This document shows, one piece after another, positions 7,971-18,171 of a stretch of DNA of 53,641 bases. The notes beneath the pieces are model-generated. The model had not been told where the DNA came from and did not search any database. It saw only the letters and a program-made list of their open reading frames with translations. The stretch is from Bacillota bacterium (lineage in GTDB: Bacteria; Bacillota; SHA-98; UBA4971), in the NCBI GenBank assembly GCA_024653485.1, contig JANLFY010000018.1, forward strand, positions 1-53,641, in the 5' to 3' direction. The position numbers were made by a program, and so were the translations under genes. How positions within the stretch are numbered: the stretch's first letter is position 1; the number at the start of each line of letters is the position of its first letter.

Positions 7971-8117
7971 GACGGCGGCATTTCGGCGCCACGGCCGCCT
8001 AGCTCGGTCCGGCCTGAATCGTGGGGCCGGTCGCGGCGAGGGCTGACGCCGTGTCGCCTGGTGCCGATGGATGATGCGTAAAGACTGCGAAAACCACAAG
8101 AAGGGGAGAGACACAGA

Positions 8118-8495
8118 ATGACGAAAGAAGAGATCATTGAGGCCATCGCCAACATGACAGTGCTCGAGCTCGCCGAGCTCGTCAAGGCCATCGAAGAGAA
8201 GTTCGGCGTGAGCGCGGCGGCGCCTGTGGCCGTGGCGGCCGGTCCTGCCGTCGCTGCGGCCCCCGCTGCCGAGGTTGAGGAGAAGACCGAATTCGACGTC
8301 ATCCTCGTGACCGCTGGCGACAAGAAGATCCCCGTGCTGAAGGTCGTCCGCGAGCTGACTGGTCTTGGGCTCAAGGAGGCCAAGGATCTAGTGGAGGGCG
8401 CGCCGAAGCCCGTCAAGGAAGGCATCAAGAAGGAAGAGGCTGAGGCGATAAAGGCGAAACTCGAAGAGGCAGGGGCGACGGTGGAGATAAAGTGA
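8118..8495 (+). CDS. rplL: 50S ribosomal protein L7/L12
   Basis: A 125-residue acidic stalk protein that recruits elongation factors. The N-terminal dimer domain (about 1-32) is followed by a flexible Ala/Val/Pro hinge (about 33-52). The C-terminal domain carries [22 protein letters not shown], which contacts EF-Tu and EF-G. ATG 8118 follows AAGGGGAGAG. It ends just before a strong hairpin that separates it from rpoB. Confidence 0.97.
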   Translation: MTKEEIIEAIANMTVLELAELVKAIEEKFGVSAAAPVAVAAGPAVAAAPAAEVEEKTEFDVILVTAGDKKIPVLKVVRELTGLGLKEAKDLVEGAPKPVKEGIKKEEAEAIKAKLEEAGATVEIK

Positions 8496-8518
8496 GGGAA
8501 TCCGGCATACACGGACAA

Positions 8519-8548
8519 GGGGCGCCCGTGACGACACACGGGCGCCCC
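8519..8548 (+). terminator. Hairpin between rplL and rpoB
   Basis: A perfect 12-bp GC-rich stem (8519-8530 with 8537-8548) encloses ACGACA. Only a weak T-rich tail follows (AGTTACGCTT). In well-studied bacteria an attenuator at this position lowers transcription into rpoBC. The new promoter starts nine bases later. Confidence 0.65.
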
Positions 8549-8556
8549 AGTTACGC

Positions 8557-8585
8557 TTGACAGAGGGAAGATCGTCTGCTAGCAT
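8557..8585 (+). promoter_or_regulatory. Extended -10 promoter for rpoB-rpoC
   Basis: TTGACA (8557-8562), 17 bases, TAGCAT (8580-8585) with TGC directly before the -10. It implies an untranslated leader of about 180 bases before rpoB, and lets rpoBC be expressed apart from the L10-L12 transcript. Confidence 0.75.
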
Positions 8586-8770
8586 AAAAGAATGCGGCAA
8601 CCTTACTTAGGGGCATACTGTCTATCTGACTTAGTTATACTACACGAGACCCTTCTTTTCCTTCATCCAAAGAGAATTTCTCAACAGCTGACGGCAGGGA
8701 ACTCTTGGTGACCTGCTTCTTATAGTGTTGTCATCCGCTCATATTCGGTGGGAGATAGGAGCGTGACAGG

Positions 8771-11700
8771 ATGGCTGTTATGACACAGGTCGGCAGGCGG
8801 CAGAGGCTCAGTTTCTCCAAGATAGATGAAGTGCTCGATGTGCCGAACCTCATCGAGATACAGCAGCGCTCGTACGACTGGTTCCTTTCCGAAGGCCTGC
8901 TGGAGACGTTTCGGGACATATCGCCCATCCAGGACTTCACCGGCAACCTCATCCTCGAGTTCGTGGACTACTCGCTTGGAGACCCAAAGTTCTCGGTGGA
9001 GGAGTGCAAGCAGAGGGATGTAACCTACTCGGCTCCCCTCAAGGTGCGGGTCAGGCTCATCAACAAGGAGACGGGTGAAGTCAAGGAACAAGAGGTCTTC
9101 ATGGGTGAGTTCCCGCTCATGACCGACAAGGGCACGTTCATCATCAACGGTGCTGAACGGGTCATCGTGAGCCAGCTCGTCCGCTCGCCGGGAGTGTACT
9201 ACGGCCGCACCATCGACCCCAACGGGAAGGCGCTGTACTCTGCCAGTGTCATCCCGAACAGAGGTGCGTGGCTGGAACTCGAGATGGACTCCCAGGAGTG
9301 CATCTGGGTCCGTGTCGACCGCACACGAAAGCTTCCTGTCACAGTCCTTGTCCGTGCTCTTGGATATGGAACCGAGGCCCAGATCATTGATCTCTTGGGT
9401 GATAGCGAAGCTATTCGCAATACCCTCGAGCGAGACAACACGGAATCCGAGGCAGATGGGCTCATAGAGATTTACAAGCGTCTACGCCCGGGCGAGCCGC
9501 CGACCGAGGAGAGCGCGCGCTCGCTATTCGAGACGCTCTTCTTCGACCCGAGGCGGTACGACCTCGCGCCGGTTGGGCGCTACAAGCTCAACAAGAAGCT
9601 GTCCCTCAGCGAAAGGCTTGTGGGATGCACGCTGATCGAGCCCTTCGTAGACCCATCTACAGGCGAAGTCGTCGTTGACGCAGGGCAGAGAGTCGACCGT
9701 AAGGCCGCGACGGGAATTCAGAAGGTGGCCGACTCCAACCGCGGGACGGTTCTCGAGGCGGTAGTGGCCGATGCCGATGGCAGACCCGTCAAGGTGATTG
9801 ACAACGGCAGTCCGTCGCCTGAGCTGAAAACCATCACGCGCGAAGACATAATTGCCGTGGTCAACTATCAGCTCGGCCTCATTCGAGGCGTGGGGAGCGT
9901 AGACGATATAGACCACCTGGGCAACAGACGACTTAAGTCCGTGGGAGAGCTATTGCAGAATCAATTCAGGATAGGGCTCTCCCGGATGGAGCGCGTTGTG
10001 AGGGAGCGCATGACCATCCAGGACGTCGACGTGGTGACCCCACAGACGCTGATCAACATCAGGCCGGTGGTGGCGGCCATCAAGGAGTTCTTCGGGTCGA
10101 GCCAGCTCTCGCAGTTCATGGACCAGACCAACCCCCTTGCAGAGCTGACGCACAAGCGCCGTCTGTCGGCGCTCGGTCCTGGCGGGCTCAGCCGCGAGCG
10201 GGCGGGGTTCGAGGTAAGGGACGTGCACCACTCGCACTACGGACGCATGTGCCCTGTGGAGACGCCTGAAGGTCCGAATATCGGGTTGATTGGGGCCTTG
10301 TGCACGTACGCCCGAATAAACGAGTACGGGTTCATAGAGACGCCGTATCGTAGAGTCGTGGATGGCAAGGTAACCGAAGAGATCCTTTACCTCACCGCGG
10401 ATGAAGAGGACAAGTACGTGATAGCCCAGGCCAACGAGCCCATAGGCGAGGATGGATCGTTCGCCAATCCGAAGGTCGCCGCGCGCTACAAGGATCAGAT
10501 CGTGGAGGTGCCAGGCGACCAGGTTGACTTCATGGACGTTTCTCCGAAGCAAATCGTGAGTATCGCCACGGCGCTCATCCCGTTCCTGGAGAACGACGAC
10601 GCGGGGCGCGCGCTCATGGGCTCGAACATGCAGCGGCAGGCGGTGCCGCTCGTGCGTACGGAGGCGCCTCTCGTCGGCACGGGGATGGAGTACAAGGCTG
10701 CCATCGACTCCGGTGCCGTGGTCCTCGCCAAGAATCCCGGCCGCGTTGCGCGTGTGGCCTCTGATGAGATAATCGTGGAAACCGACGCCGGAACGATCGA
10801 TACGTACAGGCTGCTGAAGTTCATGAGGTCGAACCAGGGGACGTGCATAAACCAGAAGCCAGTCGTCAAGAAAGGGGATCGGGTCGAGAGCGGGGACGTG
10901 ATCGCGGACGGTCCATCCACTGACAACGGAGAGATGGCCCTCGGTAGGAACGTGCTGGTGGCTTTCCTTCCTTGGGAGGGATACAACTATGAGGACGCCA
11001 TCCTCATAAGCGAGAAACTCGTGAAGGAAGACATCTTCACGTCGGTCCACATAGAGGAATACGAGTGTGAGGCGCGTGATACGAAACTGGGATCCGAGGA
11101 GATAACGAGGGACATACCCAATGTGGGTGAGGAAGCTCTCAAGGACCTGGACGAACGCGGAATCATCCGCGTGGGCGCGTACGTGCGTCCCGGTGACATC
11201 CTCGTTGGAAAGGTGACGCCCAAGGGCGAGACGGAGCTCACTGCGGAGGAGCGCTTGCTCCGTGCGATCTTCGGTGAGAAGGCCCGGGAAGTGAGGGACA
11301 CGTCTCTACGGGTCCCTCACGGCGAGTCCGGCAAGGTCGTGGCGGTGTACGTGTTCTCGCGCGAAGCCGGCGATGAGCTAGGACCGGGAGTGAACCGGCT
11401 GGTCCGCGTGTATATAGCGCAGAAGCGCAAGGTATCCGAGGGCGACAAGATGGCGGGACGTCACGGGAACAAGGGTGTGATAGCAAGGATCCTGCCCGAA
11501 GAGGATATGCCGTTCATGCCCGATGGGACCCCCATCGAAGTGGTCTTGAACCCGCTAGGTGTGCCGTCGCGTATGAACCTCGGCCAGGTGTTGGAGACAC
11601 ACCTCGGGTGGGCGGCGAAAGTAGAAGACACTCCGGTGGCGAGCGCGGTGTTCGACGGCGCTACGGAGGAAGAGATCCTCGCTGCACTCAAGGAGGCGGG

Positions 11701-12667
11701 GCTTCCCGCCAACGGCAAGACCATTCTGTACGACGGCCGCACAGGAGAGCCTTTCGACAGCCCGGTGACGGTGGGGTACGCTTACTTGATGAAGCTCCTC
11801 CACCTCGTGGATGACAAGATCCACGCGCGTTCTACGGGGCCATACTCGCTCGTTACGCAGCAGCCTCTGGGAGGAAAGGCGCAGTTCGGTGGGCAGAGGT
11901 TCGGAGAGATGGAGGTTTGGGCGCTCGAGGCTTACGGTGCGGCCTACACTCTCCAGGAACTCCTCACGGTCAAGTCCGATGATGTCGTGGGGCGCGTGAA
12001 GACCTATGAAGCAGTGGTGAAAGGGGAGAACGTGCCCGAACCCGGCGTACCGGAGTCGTTCAAGGTCCTCATGAAAGAGCTGCAGAGCTTGGCGTTGGAT
12101 GTCAAGGTCCTCAGCGAGGACGAGCGTGAGATCGAGATAGGCGAGACGGACGACGACATCGTCGACACCGCGAGAGATCTTGGTATCGACATCGAGGGCA
12201 GAGAGACGGACGAGCTATCACCGGAGGAACGTCTCTTCGGCACTCGTCGACCTTCGCCCGGCATCTTGGAAGGGGCCGACGAAACTGACGCAGAGGCCGA
12301 GGAGAACGAGGACGCTCTCACCATGGCGATTCACCCGAGCCCCATGCCGGGGCGGGATGAGGAAGAAGGGGATGAGGAGCCATTGGAGCAAGCGAGTGAG
12401 GAGATAGCGGGAGCGGAAGAGGCTGCTATGATGGAAGGAAGGCGTGCCTCGCGCGGCCCGACCAGGTCCGGCCGAATTGAGGACGAGTTCGCAGGCGATG
12501 CAGGCGACGACGAACTCGAGGCCGAAGATGAACCCTTGGACGAGGAAGAGCTCGGTGAGGACGAGGAAGACGACGCCTACTTCGAAGAAGACGAGGACGA
12601 CGAGTTGAGGGATGTCTTCGACGGTGACGACGAGGGTGACGTTGACGATGACGACGATCGCGCGTAG
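8771..12667 (+). CDS. rpoB: RNA polymerase beta subunit
   Basis: A 1298-residue beta subunit. The rifampicin-binding region [22 protein letters not shown] and the following LSALGPGG are intact near residues 440-475. The catalytic-cleft block [13 protein letters not shown] is near residue 892, and the [23 protein letters not shown] clamp motif is near 1030-1055. After the normal end of homology (about residue 1125) comes a roughly 170-residue tail made mostly of Asp and Glu, far longer than the short acidic tail of Bacillus RpoB. ATG 8771 follows a GGAG site. It lies 24 bases upstream of rpoC. Confidence 0.98.
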   Translation: MAVMTQVGRRQRLSFSKIDEVLDVPNLIEIQQRSYDWFLSEGLLETFRDISPIQDFTGNLILEFVDYSLGDPKFSVEECKQRDVTYSAPLKVRVRLINKETGEVKEQEVFMGEFPLMTDKGTFIINGAERVIVSQLVRSPGVYYGRTIDPNGKALYSASVIPNRGAWLELEMDSQECIWVRVDRTRKLPVTVLVRALGYGTEAQIIDLLGDSEAIRNTLERDNTESEADGLIEIYKRLRPGEPPTEESARSLFETLFFDPRRYDLAPVGRYKLNKKLSLSERLVGCTLIEPFVDPSTGEVVVDAGQRVDRKAATGIQKVADSNRGTVLEAVVADADGRPVKVIDNGSPSPELKTITREDIIAVVNYQLGLIRGVGSVDDIDHLGNRRLKSVGELLQNQFRIGLSRMERVVRERMTIQDVDVVTPQTLINIRPVVAAIKEFFGSSQLSQFMDQTNPLAELTHKRRLSALGPGGLSRERAGFEVRDVHHSHYGRMCPVETPEGPNIGLIGALCTYARINEYGFIETPYRRVVDGKVTEEILYLTADEEDKYVIAQANEPIGEDGSFANPKVAARYKDQIVEVPGDQVDFMDVSPKQIVSIATALIPFLENDDAGRALMGSNMQRQAVPLVRTEAPLVGTGMEYKAAIDSGAVVLAKNPGRVARVASDEIIVETDAGTIDTYRLLKFMRSNQGTCINQKPVVKKGDRVESGDVIADGPSTDNGEMALGRNVLVAFLPWEGYNYEDAILISEKLVKEDIFTSVHIEEYECEARDTKLGSEEITRDIPNVGEEALKDLDERGIIRVGAYVRPGDILVGKVTPKGETELTAEERLLRAIFGEKAREVRDTSLRVPHGESGKVVAVYVFSREAGDELGPGVNRLVRVYIAQKRKVSEGDKMAGRHGNKGVIARILPEEDMPFMPDGTPIEVVLNPLGVPSRMNLGQVLETHLGWAAKVEDTPVASAVFDGATEEEILAALKEAGLPANGKTILYDGRTGEPFDSPVTVGYAYLMKLLHLVDDKIHARSTGPYSLVTQQPLGGKAQFGGQRFGEMEVWALEAYGAAYTLQELLTVKSDDVVGRVKTYEAVVKGENVPEPGVPESFKVLMKELQSLALDVKVLSEDEREIEIGETDDDIVDTARDLGIDIEGRETDELSPEERLFGTRRPSPGILEGADETDAEAEENEDALTMAIHPSPMPGRDEEEGDEEPLEQASEEIAGAEEAAMMEGRRASRGPTRSGRIEDEFAGDAGDDELEAEDEPLDEEELGEDEEDDAYFEEDEDDELRDVFDGDDEGDVDDDDDRA

Positions 12668-12691
12668 GATGCGGGAGAGGAGGAGAGGCCG

Positions 12692-15600
12692 GTGCTAGAC
12701 GTTAACAACTTCGACAAGATCCGTATTGGCCTCGCGTCCCCTGAGCAGATCAGGCAATGGTCGAGCGGCGAGGTGAAGAAGCCGGAGACGATCAACTATC
12801 GCACGCTCAAGCCCGAGCGCGAGGGGCTGTTCTGCGAGAAGATCTTCGGGCCAACCCGCGACTGGGAATGCCATTGCGGAAAGTACAAGAGGGTGCGCTA
12901 CAAGGGAATCGTCTGCGACAAGTGCGGTGTGGAGGTGACCCGTTCCAAGGTGCGGCGCGAGCGCCTTGGTCACATCGAGCTTGCGGCGCCCGTAACGCAC
13001 ATTTGGTACTTCAAAGGCATTCCGAGCCGGATGGGGCTTTTGCTCGACATGTCGCCGCGCGCTCTCGAGAAGGTCGTGTACTTCGCATCCTACATCGTGA
13101 TCGATCCGGGCGACACGCCCTTAACGAAGAAGCAGCTTCTGTCGGAGGCTGAGTACCGTGAGCATCGAGAGCGGTTCGGGAACCTGTTCGAGGCAGGCAT
13201 GGGCGCGGAGGCCATAAAGAAACTCCTCGAGGAGATCGACCTCGACGAGCTAGCGGAGGAACTTCGCGCCGAGATTAGGGACTCCACAGGCCAGAAAAGG
13301 CTGCGCGCCACAAGGCGCCTCGAGGTCGTGGAGGCTTTCCGCAAGTCGGGCAATCGACCAGAGCGGATGATTCTGGACGTCATTCCCGTCATCCCTCCCG
13401 ACCTGCGTCCCATGGTGCAGCTGGATGGAGGCAGGTTCGCCACGTCCGACCTCAACGATCTCTATCGTAGGGTCATAAACAGGAACAATCGTCTGAAAAG
13501 GCTTCTGGAGCTCAAGGCGCCTGACATCATCGTCAGGAACGAGAAGCGCATGCTCCAAGAGGCAGTGGACGCGCTCATCGACAACGGGAGGCGCGGACGG
13601 CCCGTGACCGGCCCGGGCAGCCGTCCGCTCAAGTCGCTCTCTGACATGCTCAAGGGCAAGCAGGGACGCTTCCGCCAGAATCTCTTGGGGAAGCGTGTCG
13701 ACTACTCCGGCCGGTCGGTGATAGTAGTTGGACCTGAGCTCAAGCTTCACCAGTGCGGCCTTCCCAAGGAAATGGCGCTCGAGCTCTTCAAGCCTTTCGT
13801 CATGAAGAAGCTCGTGGACAGGGGTTACGCTCACAACATCAAGAGCGCCAAGAGAATGGTGGAGCGGGTGCGCGACGAAGTGTGGGACGTGCTCGAGGAG
13901 GTCATCAAGGACCACCCGGTGCTGCTCAACCGTGCGCCGACCCTGCACCGACTGGGTATCCAGGCGTTCGAGCCCGTGCTCGTAGAGGGCAAGGCCATAA
14001 AGATCCATCCACTGGTCTGTGCGGCTTACAACGCCGACTTCGACGGTGACCAAATGGCTGTGCACGTTCCGCTCTCCGCGGAGGCGCAAGCCGAGGCGAG
14101 GCTGCTGATGCTTTCGGTGAACAACATCCTTTCACCGGCGCACGGCAAGCCTATCGCCACCCCCGGGCAGGACCTCGTCCTCGGCTGCTACTACCTGACT
14201 TTGGAACAGCAGGGAGCCAAGGGTGAGGGAAAGGTCTTTGCGAGCGCCGACGAGGCGATGATGGCCTACACTGAGGGCGCCGTATCGCTACACGCGCGCA
14301 TCGCCGTGAGGATGCCCGCGCATAAGAACGTTCTGGGGATGAACACCGAAGACAGGAAGAGAAAGCTCCTCGTCACGACCGTCGGAAAGCTCGTGTTCAA
14401 CACGATATTCCCTGACGACTTCCCATACATCAACAACGCCGTGGAGAACCCAGTGGACGAGACGGTGTTCACGGGCACGCTCATCGAGGCGCGAGGTGGG
14501 AGGCCCATTCTCGATCAGATAAGGGAGGCGCCGGCGACTCGGCCGACGAGCAAGGGGTTCCTCGCACAACTAGTGGCGATGTGCCAGCGAAAGTACGGCA
14601 ACACGAGGACGGCTGAGATCCTCGACAACTTGAAGCGAATCGGATACAGATACGCGACTCAGTCCGGGACCACCGTGGGCATCGAGGACATCAACATTCC
14701 CCCGGAGAAGCAGGACATCATAGCGGAAACCGAAAAGAAGATCGAGGCCATCGAGCAGCAGCACAAGCGCGGGCTCATCACGAGCGACGAGCGTTACCAG
14801 CTGGTGATAGACCGCTGGACCGAAGCCAGGGAGAGGGTCCAGGAAGCCATGCTCGCGCACCTCGACAAGTTCAACCCGGTGTATATGATGGCGACTTCCG
14901 GGGCGCGAGGTAACGTCTCACAGCTCAGCCAACTGGCCGGGATGAGGGGACTCGTGGCGGACCCGTCCGGGCGGACCATCGACTTTCCGATCAAGGCCAA
15001 CTTCCGCGAGGGCCTTACGGTGCTCGAGTACTTCAGCTCCACTCACGGCACACGAAAGGGCCTCGCCGACACGGCGCTCCGGACCGCGGACTCGGGGTAC
15101 CTCACGAGGCGTCTCGTGGACGTGGCTCAGGACGTCATCGTCCGCGAGGAGGACTGCGGCACCGATGACGGCGTGAGCGTGGGGGCCATCAGGCAGGGCG
15201 ATGACATAGTCGAGACTTTGCGCGAGCGAGCGGTCGGACGCGTCGCTGCCGAGGACGTAGTGAATCCCGAGACCGGCGAGGTGCTCGTGAGGGCCGGGGA
15301 GGAGATCCTCGAGGAGCACGCCAAGGCGATCGAGCTCTTGGGCATCGAAGAGGTCAAGGTGCGTTCTCCTCTCACTTGCCGAACGAGGTACGGCGTGTGC
15401 GTCAAGTGCTACGGACGCAACCTCGCGACCGGAAGGATGGTGGAGGTAGGCGAGGCAGTCGGCATAATCGCCGCTCAGTCCATTGGGGAGCCGGGCACGC
15501 AGCTCACGATGAGGACGTTCCACACCGGCGGTGTGGCTGGCGATGACATCACGCACGGTCTCCCGAGGGTGGAAGAGCTCTTCGAGGCGCGGAAGCCCAA

Positions 15601-16576
15601 GGGTCAGGCGATAATCAGCGAGGTCGACGGCGTCGTGCGCGTGACCGAGGCCAAAGGCACGCGTAAGGTCATCGTCCGCACCGAACAGGGAGACGAGAAG
15701 GTGTACACCGTGCCATACGGCGCCAGGCTGGAGGTCAAGGAGGGCGACAGAGTCAGCGCCGGCGACCAGATCACCGAGGGCTCGCTAAACCCCCACGACA
15801 TACTGAGGGTCAAGGGCGTCAGGGCGGTCCAGAACTACCTCGTTCGCCAAGTACAGGACGTATACAGGTCGCAAGGCGTCGAGATCAACGACAAACACAT
15901 AGAAGTGGTCATCCGACAGATGCTTCGCAAGGTGCGGGTGGACGATCCGGGTGACACGGACCTGCTCATGGGCGGGCTCGTCGACATGTTCGATTTCGAG
16001 GACGAGAACAGACGTGTCGTCGAAGCCGGTGGGCGTCCGGCGACGGCGCGCCCGGTCATCCTGGGCATAACGAAAGCGTCTCTCGCCACCGACAGCTTCC
16101 TTTCGGCAGCATCATTCCAGGAGACGACGCGTGTGCTTACGGAGGCGTCGATCAAGGGGCGAACAGACCCGCTCATCGGGCTCAAGGAGAACGTCATCAT
16201 CGGGAAACTGATCCCGGCCGGAACAGGCATGACGCGTTACCGCGGCGTCAAGCTGGTGCTGCCTGAGGAGGCCCGCGATGAGCGAGAGAAGCCCGCTGAG
16301 TCAGACGGCGAAGCGCAACCTGACGAGAGAGCCCTTGAACCGGCGGCGGATGGAGAAGCATCCGAAGTTGCAGCTTCAGACAGGGACGGCGAAGTGAAAG
16401 AGGGCGAAGAGGCGGAGCGAACTGAAGAGGGGCCGGACCTTCTCGAAGACGTATTCGACGCGGGCGGGCCGACTCTGGAATCGGTAGGCACTGCTCCCGG
16501 GGCGACGAGCCGCGCCATGGGCGAAGTCTCGCAGGCCAAGGCGAACGTAGAGGGCGAGAGCGAGCGCGAGCGCTAG
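12692..16576 (+). CDS. rpoC: RNA polymerase beta' subunit
   Basis: A 1294-residue beta' subunit. The N-terminal zinc finger has Cys60, Cys62, Cys75 and Cys78. The catalytic Mg-binding motif NADFDGDQM carries Asp449, Asp451 and Asp453. The trigger-loop/bridge-helix region includes [25 protein letters not shown], and the second zinc site lies around [16 protein letters not shown]. The homologous part ends at [16 protein letters not shown], and the last 100 or so residues are an acidic, low-complexity tail like that on RpoB. GTG 12692 follows a GGAGGAG Shine-Dalgarno site. Confidence 0.98.
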   Translation: MLDVNNFDKIRIGLASPEQIRQWSSGEVKKPETINYRTLKPEREGLFCEKIFGPTRDWECHCGKYKRVRYKGIVCDKCGVEVTRSKVRRERLGHIELAAPVTHIWYFKGIPSRMGLLLDMSPRALEKVVYFASYIVIDPGDTPLTKKQLLSEAEYREHRERFGNLFEAGMGAEAIKKLLEEIDLDELAEELRAEIRDSTGQKRLRATRRLEVVEAFRKSGNRPERMILDVIPVIPPDLRPMVQLDGGRFATSDLNDLYRRVINRNNRLKRLLELKAPDIIVRNEKRMLQEAVDALIDNGRRGRPVTGPGSRPLKSLSDMLKGKQGRFRQNLLGKRVDYSGRSVIVVGPELKLHQCGLPKEMALELFKPFVMKKLVDRGYAHNIKSAKRMVERVRDEVWDVLEEVIKDHPVLLNRAPTLHRLGIQAFEPVLVEGKAIKIHPLVCAAYNADFDGDQMAVHVPLSAEAQAEARLLMLSVNNILSPAHGKPIATPGQDLVLGCYYLTLEQQGAKGEGKVFASADEAMMAYTEGAVSLHARIAVRMPAHKNVLGMNTEDRKRKLLVTTVGKLVFNTIFPDDFPYINNAVENPVDETVFTGTLIEARGGRPILDQIREAPATRPTSKGFLAQLVAMCQRKYGNTRTAEILDNLKRIGYRYATQSGTTVGIEDINIPPEKQDIIAETEKKIEAIEQQHKRGLITSDERYQLVIDRWTEARERVQEAMLAHLDKFNPVYMMATSGARGNVSQLSQLAGMRGLVADPSGRTIDFPIKANFREGLTVLEYFSSTHGTRKGLADTALRTADSGYLTRRLVDVAQDVIVREEDCGTDDGVSVGAIRQGDDIVETLRERAVGRVAAEDVVNPETGEVLVRAGEEILEEHAKAIELLGIEEVKVRSPLTCRTRYGVCVKCYGRNLATGRMVEVGEAVGIIAAQSIGEPGTQLTMRTFHTGGVAGDDITHGLPRVEELFEARKPKGQAIISEVDGVVRVTEAKGTRKVIVRTEQGDEKVYTVPYGARLEVKEGDRVSAGDQITEGSLNPHDILRVKGVRAVQNYLVRQVQDVYRSQGVEINDKHIEVVIRQMLRKVRVDDPGDTDLLMGGLVDMFDFEDENRRVVEAGGRPATARPVILGITKASLATDSFLSAASFQETTRVLTEASIKGRTDPLIGLKENVIIGKLIPAGTGMTRYRGVKLVLPEEARDEREKPAESDGEAQPDERALEPAADGEASEVAASDRDGEVKEGEEAERTEEGPDLLEDVFDAGGPTLESVGTAPGATSRAMGEVSQAKANVEGESERER

Positions 16577-16599
16577 AAAGGCTAACTCTCGAAGGATTA

Positions 16600-16628
16600 T
16601 TGACACGCTTGTGGGTCGATGCTAAAAT
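16600..16628 (+). promoter_or_regulatory. Extended -10 promoter for the str operon
   Basis: TTGACA (16600-16605), 17 bases, TAAAAT (16623-16628) preceded by TGC. It lies 24 bases after the rpoC stop and about 80 bases before the L7Ae-like gene, and could drive transcription through tuf. Confidence 0.8.
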
Positions 16629-16706
16629 GTGAACGTGTGTGAAAAGCCATGTCCTCGGGTGTCTTGGGTCTGGGAGAAGGGCTCCAAGGAGGAAAGAAGA
16701 CGCAAG

Positions 16707-16958
16707 ATGTCCCACGATGAGTTGAAGATGGCGAAGCGTAAGGCTGTGGGCACGAAGCAAACCATCAAGGCTCTCGAAAGGGGAGAAGCAAGAGTCATCT
16801 ACCTGGCCAAGGATGCTGAGGAGCGAGTCATAAGGAACGTAATAGAGTTGTGCAAGGCAAATGGTGTCAAGGTCGTCCACGTAGATACCATGGCGCAACT
16901 CGGGAAAGCATGCGGAATAGAAGTAGGTGCAGCTTCGGCCGCAATCCTGATGGATTAG
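16707..16958 (+). CDS. L7Ae/L30e-family RNA-binding protein (YbxF-like)
   Basis: An 83-residue member of the L7Ae/L30e/Gadd45 fold, which binds kink-turn RNA. The core reads AVGTKQTIKALERGEARVIYLAKDAE and ends with GIEVGAASAAILMD. Bacillota usually have such a gene (YbxF) between rpoC and rpsL, exactly as here. ATG 16707 follows AAGGAGGAAAG (16687-16697). The frame extends upstream to 16629 without family similarity. Its cellular role is unsettled, and it could mark an ancestral r-protein position or a regulator of structured mRNA. Confidence 0.9.
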   Translation: MSHDELKMAKRKAVGTKQTIKALERGEARVIYLAKDAEERVIRNVIELCKANGVKVVHVDTMAQLGKACGIEVGAASAAILMD

Positions 16959-16993
16959 GGCCGAAGTCCAAAGGACCGGAGGAGACGATCCTG

Positions 16994-17027
16994 CATGCCC
17001 CTTGCACCTTGAGGTGGAAGGGGCATG
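16994..17027 (+). terminator. Hairpin between the L7Ae-like gene and rpsL
   Basis: CATGCCCCTT (16994-17003) pairs with AAGGGGCATG (17018-17027), and the stem continues with CACC/GGTG after one G-G mismatch, closing on TTGA. The short tail TTATGT is only mildly T-rich. It may be a partial terminator or a control element for rpsL, 40 bases upstream of its start. Confidence 0.5.
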
Positions 17028-17067
17028 TTATGTGTGAAGGACTCAAGGGAAGGAGGTGCCAAGTCGG

Positions 17068-17487
17068 ATGCCAACCATCAATCAGCTAGTCCGGAGAGGC
17101 CGCGAGAAGGTGGCGGAGAAGTCTTCCGCTCCAGCTCTAAGGTGGCACTACAATTCTTTCACCAGGCGGTCGGAATTCACGGCGAAGGGATCTCCTCAGA
17201 AGAGAGGAGTATGCACCGTCGTGAGGACTACCACGCCCAAGAAGCCGAATTCCGCGCTGCGCAAGATCGCCAGGGTGCGGCTCACCAACCAACTCGAGGT
17301 AACTGCGTACGTCCCGGGAATCGGCCATAACCTCCAGGAGCACTCTGTAGTGCTCATCAGAGGCGGAAGGGTGAAGGATCTCCCTGGGGTCCGTTATCAC
17401 ATCGTCCGTGGGACTCTCGACGCATCCGGGGTTGCCAACCGAAAGCAGGGACGCTCGAAGTACGGAGCCAAGCGACCCAAGTCGTAA
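17068..17487 (+). CDS. rpsL: 30S ribosomal protein S12
   Basis: A 139-residue decoding-centre protein. It starts [11 protein letters not shown], contains the conserved [26 protein letters not shown] block with the lysines where streptomycin-resistance changes occur, the [21 protein letters not shown] block, and ends [18 protein letters not shown] (17050-17057) fixes ATG 17068. The in-frame GTG 17056 overlaps that site and is unlikely. Confidence 0.97.
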   Translation: MPTINQLVRRGREKVAEKSSAPALRWHYNSFTRRSEFTAKGSPQKRGVCTVVRTTTPKKPNSALRKIARVRLTNQLEVTAYVPGIGHNLQEHSVVLIRGGRVKDLPGVRYHIVRGTLDASGVANRKQGRSKYGAKRPKS

Positions 17488-17529
17488 GCGTCACGAGTCA
17501 TTCTGGAGGCGGCAAGTGTTTGTCTGGTT

Positions 17530-17566
17530 TGGCCGTAGCCGGCATGCGCCGGCGCCGGCTAGGCCA
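17530..17566 (+). promoter_or_regulatory. Strong hairpin in the rpsL-rpsG gap
   Basis: TGGCC (17530-17534), a bulged G, and TAGCCGGC (17536-17543) pair with GCCGGCTA and GGCCA (17554-17566), a 13-bp stem. In enterobacteria the rpsL-rpsG gap carries the S7 repressor site, so this may be an analogous feedback element. That role is inference from position only. Confidence 0.45.
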
Positions 17567-17616
17567 TTCGGATACTGATACTAAGAAGAATGCTTCTTTT
17601 GAAGGGAGGGGTGCGG

Positions 17617-18087
17617 ATGCCCAGGAGGGGCGGAGTGGTACAGCGTGAGCCTGTGCCAGATCCAGTGTTTCAAAACGTCCTAGCGGCCCAAATGATCAAC
17701 AAGCTGCTCTTGAGGGGCAAGAAAGGCGTTGCGGAGTCGATTTTCTACGGGGCGATGGATATCGTCCGGGAGAAGACCGGCAAGGAGCCGGTCGAGGTTT
17801 TCGAGCGAGCGGTCAAGAACGTCATGCCCGTGCTCGAGGTGAGGCCCAGGAGGGTCGGCGGCTCCACCTATCAGGTTCCCGTCGAGGTGCGTCCCGAGAG
17901 GCGTACCGCGCTTGCGCTGCGGTGGCTGGTGCAGAACGCGCGAGCTAGGGCAGAGAGGGGCATGGCTGAGAAGCTCGCGGCGGAGATTCTTGACGCGTCC
18001 GCTGGCCAGGGGGCTTCCGTCAAGAAGAAGGAAGACACCCACAGAATGGCCGAGGCAAACAAGGCGTTCGCCCATTACAGATGGTGA
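17617..18087 (+). CDS. rpsG: 30S ribosomal protein S7
   Basis: A 156-residue protein that initiates assembly of the 30S head. It begins [17 protein letters not shown] and has the [24 protein letters not shown] signature near residues 76-97, ending [12 protein letters not shown] 17617 follows GAAGGGAGGGG. A longer frame to 17590 adds nine residues that include the Shine-Dalgarno site, so it is rejected. Confidence 0.97.
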   Translation: MPRRGGVVQREPVPDPVFQNVLAAQMINKLLLRGKKGVAESIFYGAMDIVREKTGKEPVEVFERAVKNVMPVLEVRPRRVGGSTYQVPVEVRPERRTALALRWLVQNARARAERGMAEKLAAEILDASAGQGASVKKKEDTHRMAEANKAFAHYRW

Positions 18088-18171
18088 GCCCCCACCGGGG
18101 CGGGGGGACGGAAGTCGCGTCCGGCTTCAAGTGTTGCATTCGCAGCCTGACATGAAAGGAGGGGATGGAAG

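Noticed and set aside
9950-11050. Long minus-strand open frame (366 codons) inside rpoB
   Set aside because: It is antisense to highly conserved rpoB sequence, shows no family similarity, and such frames are common in GC-rich coding DNA.
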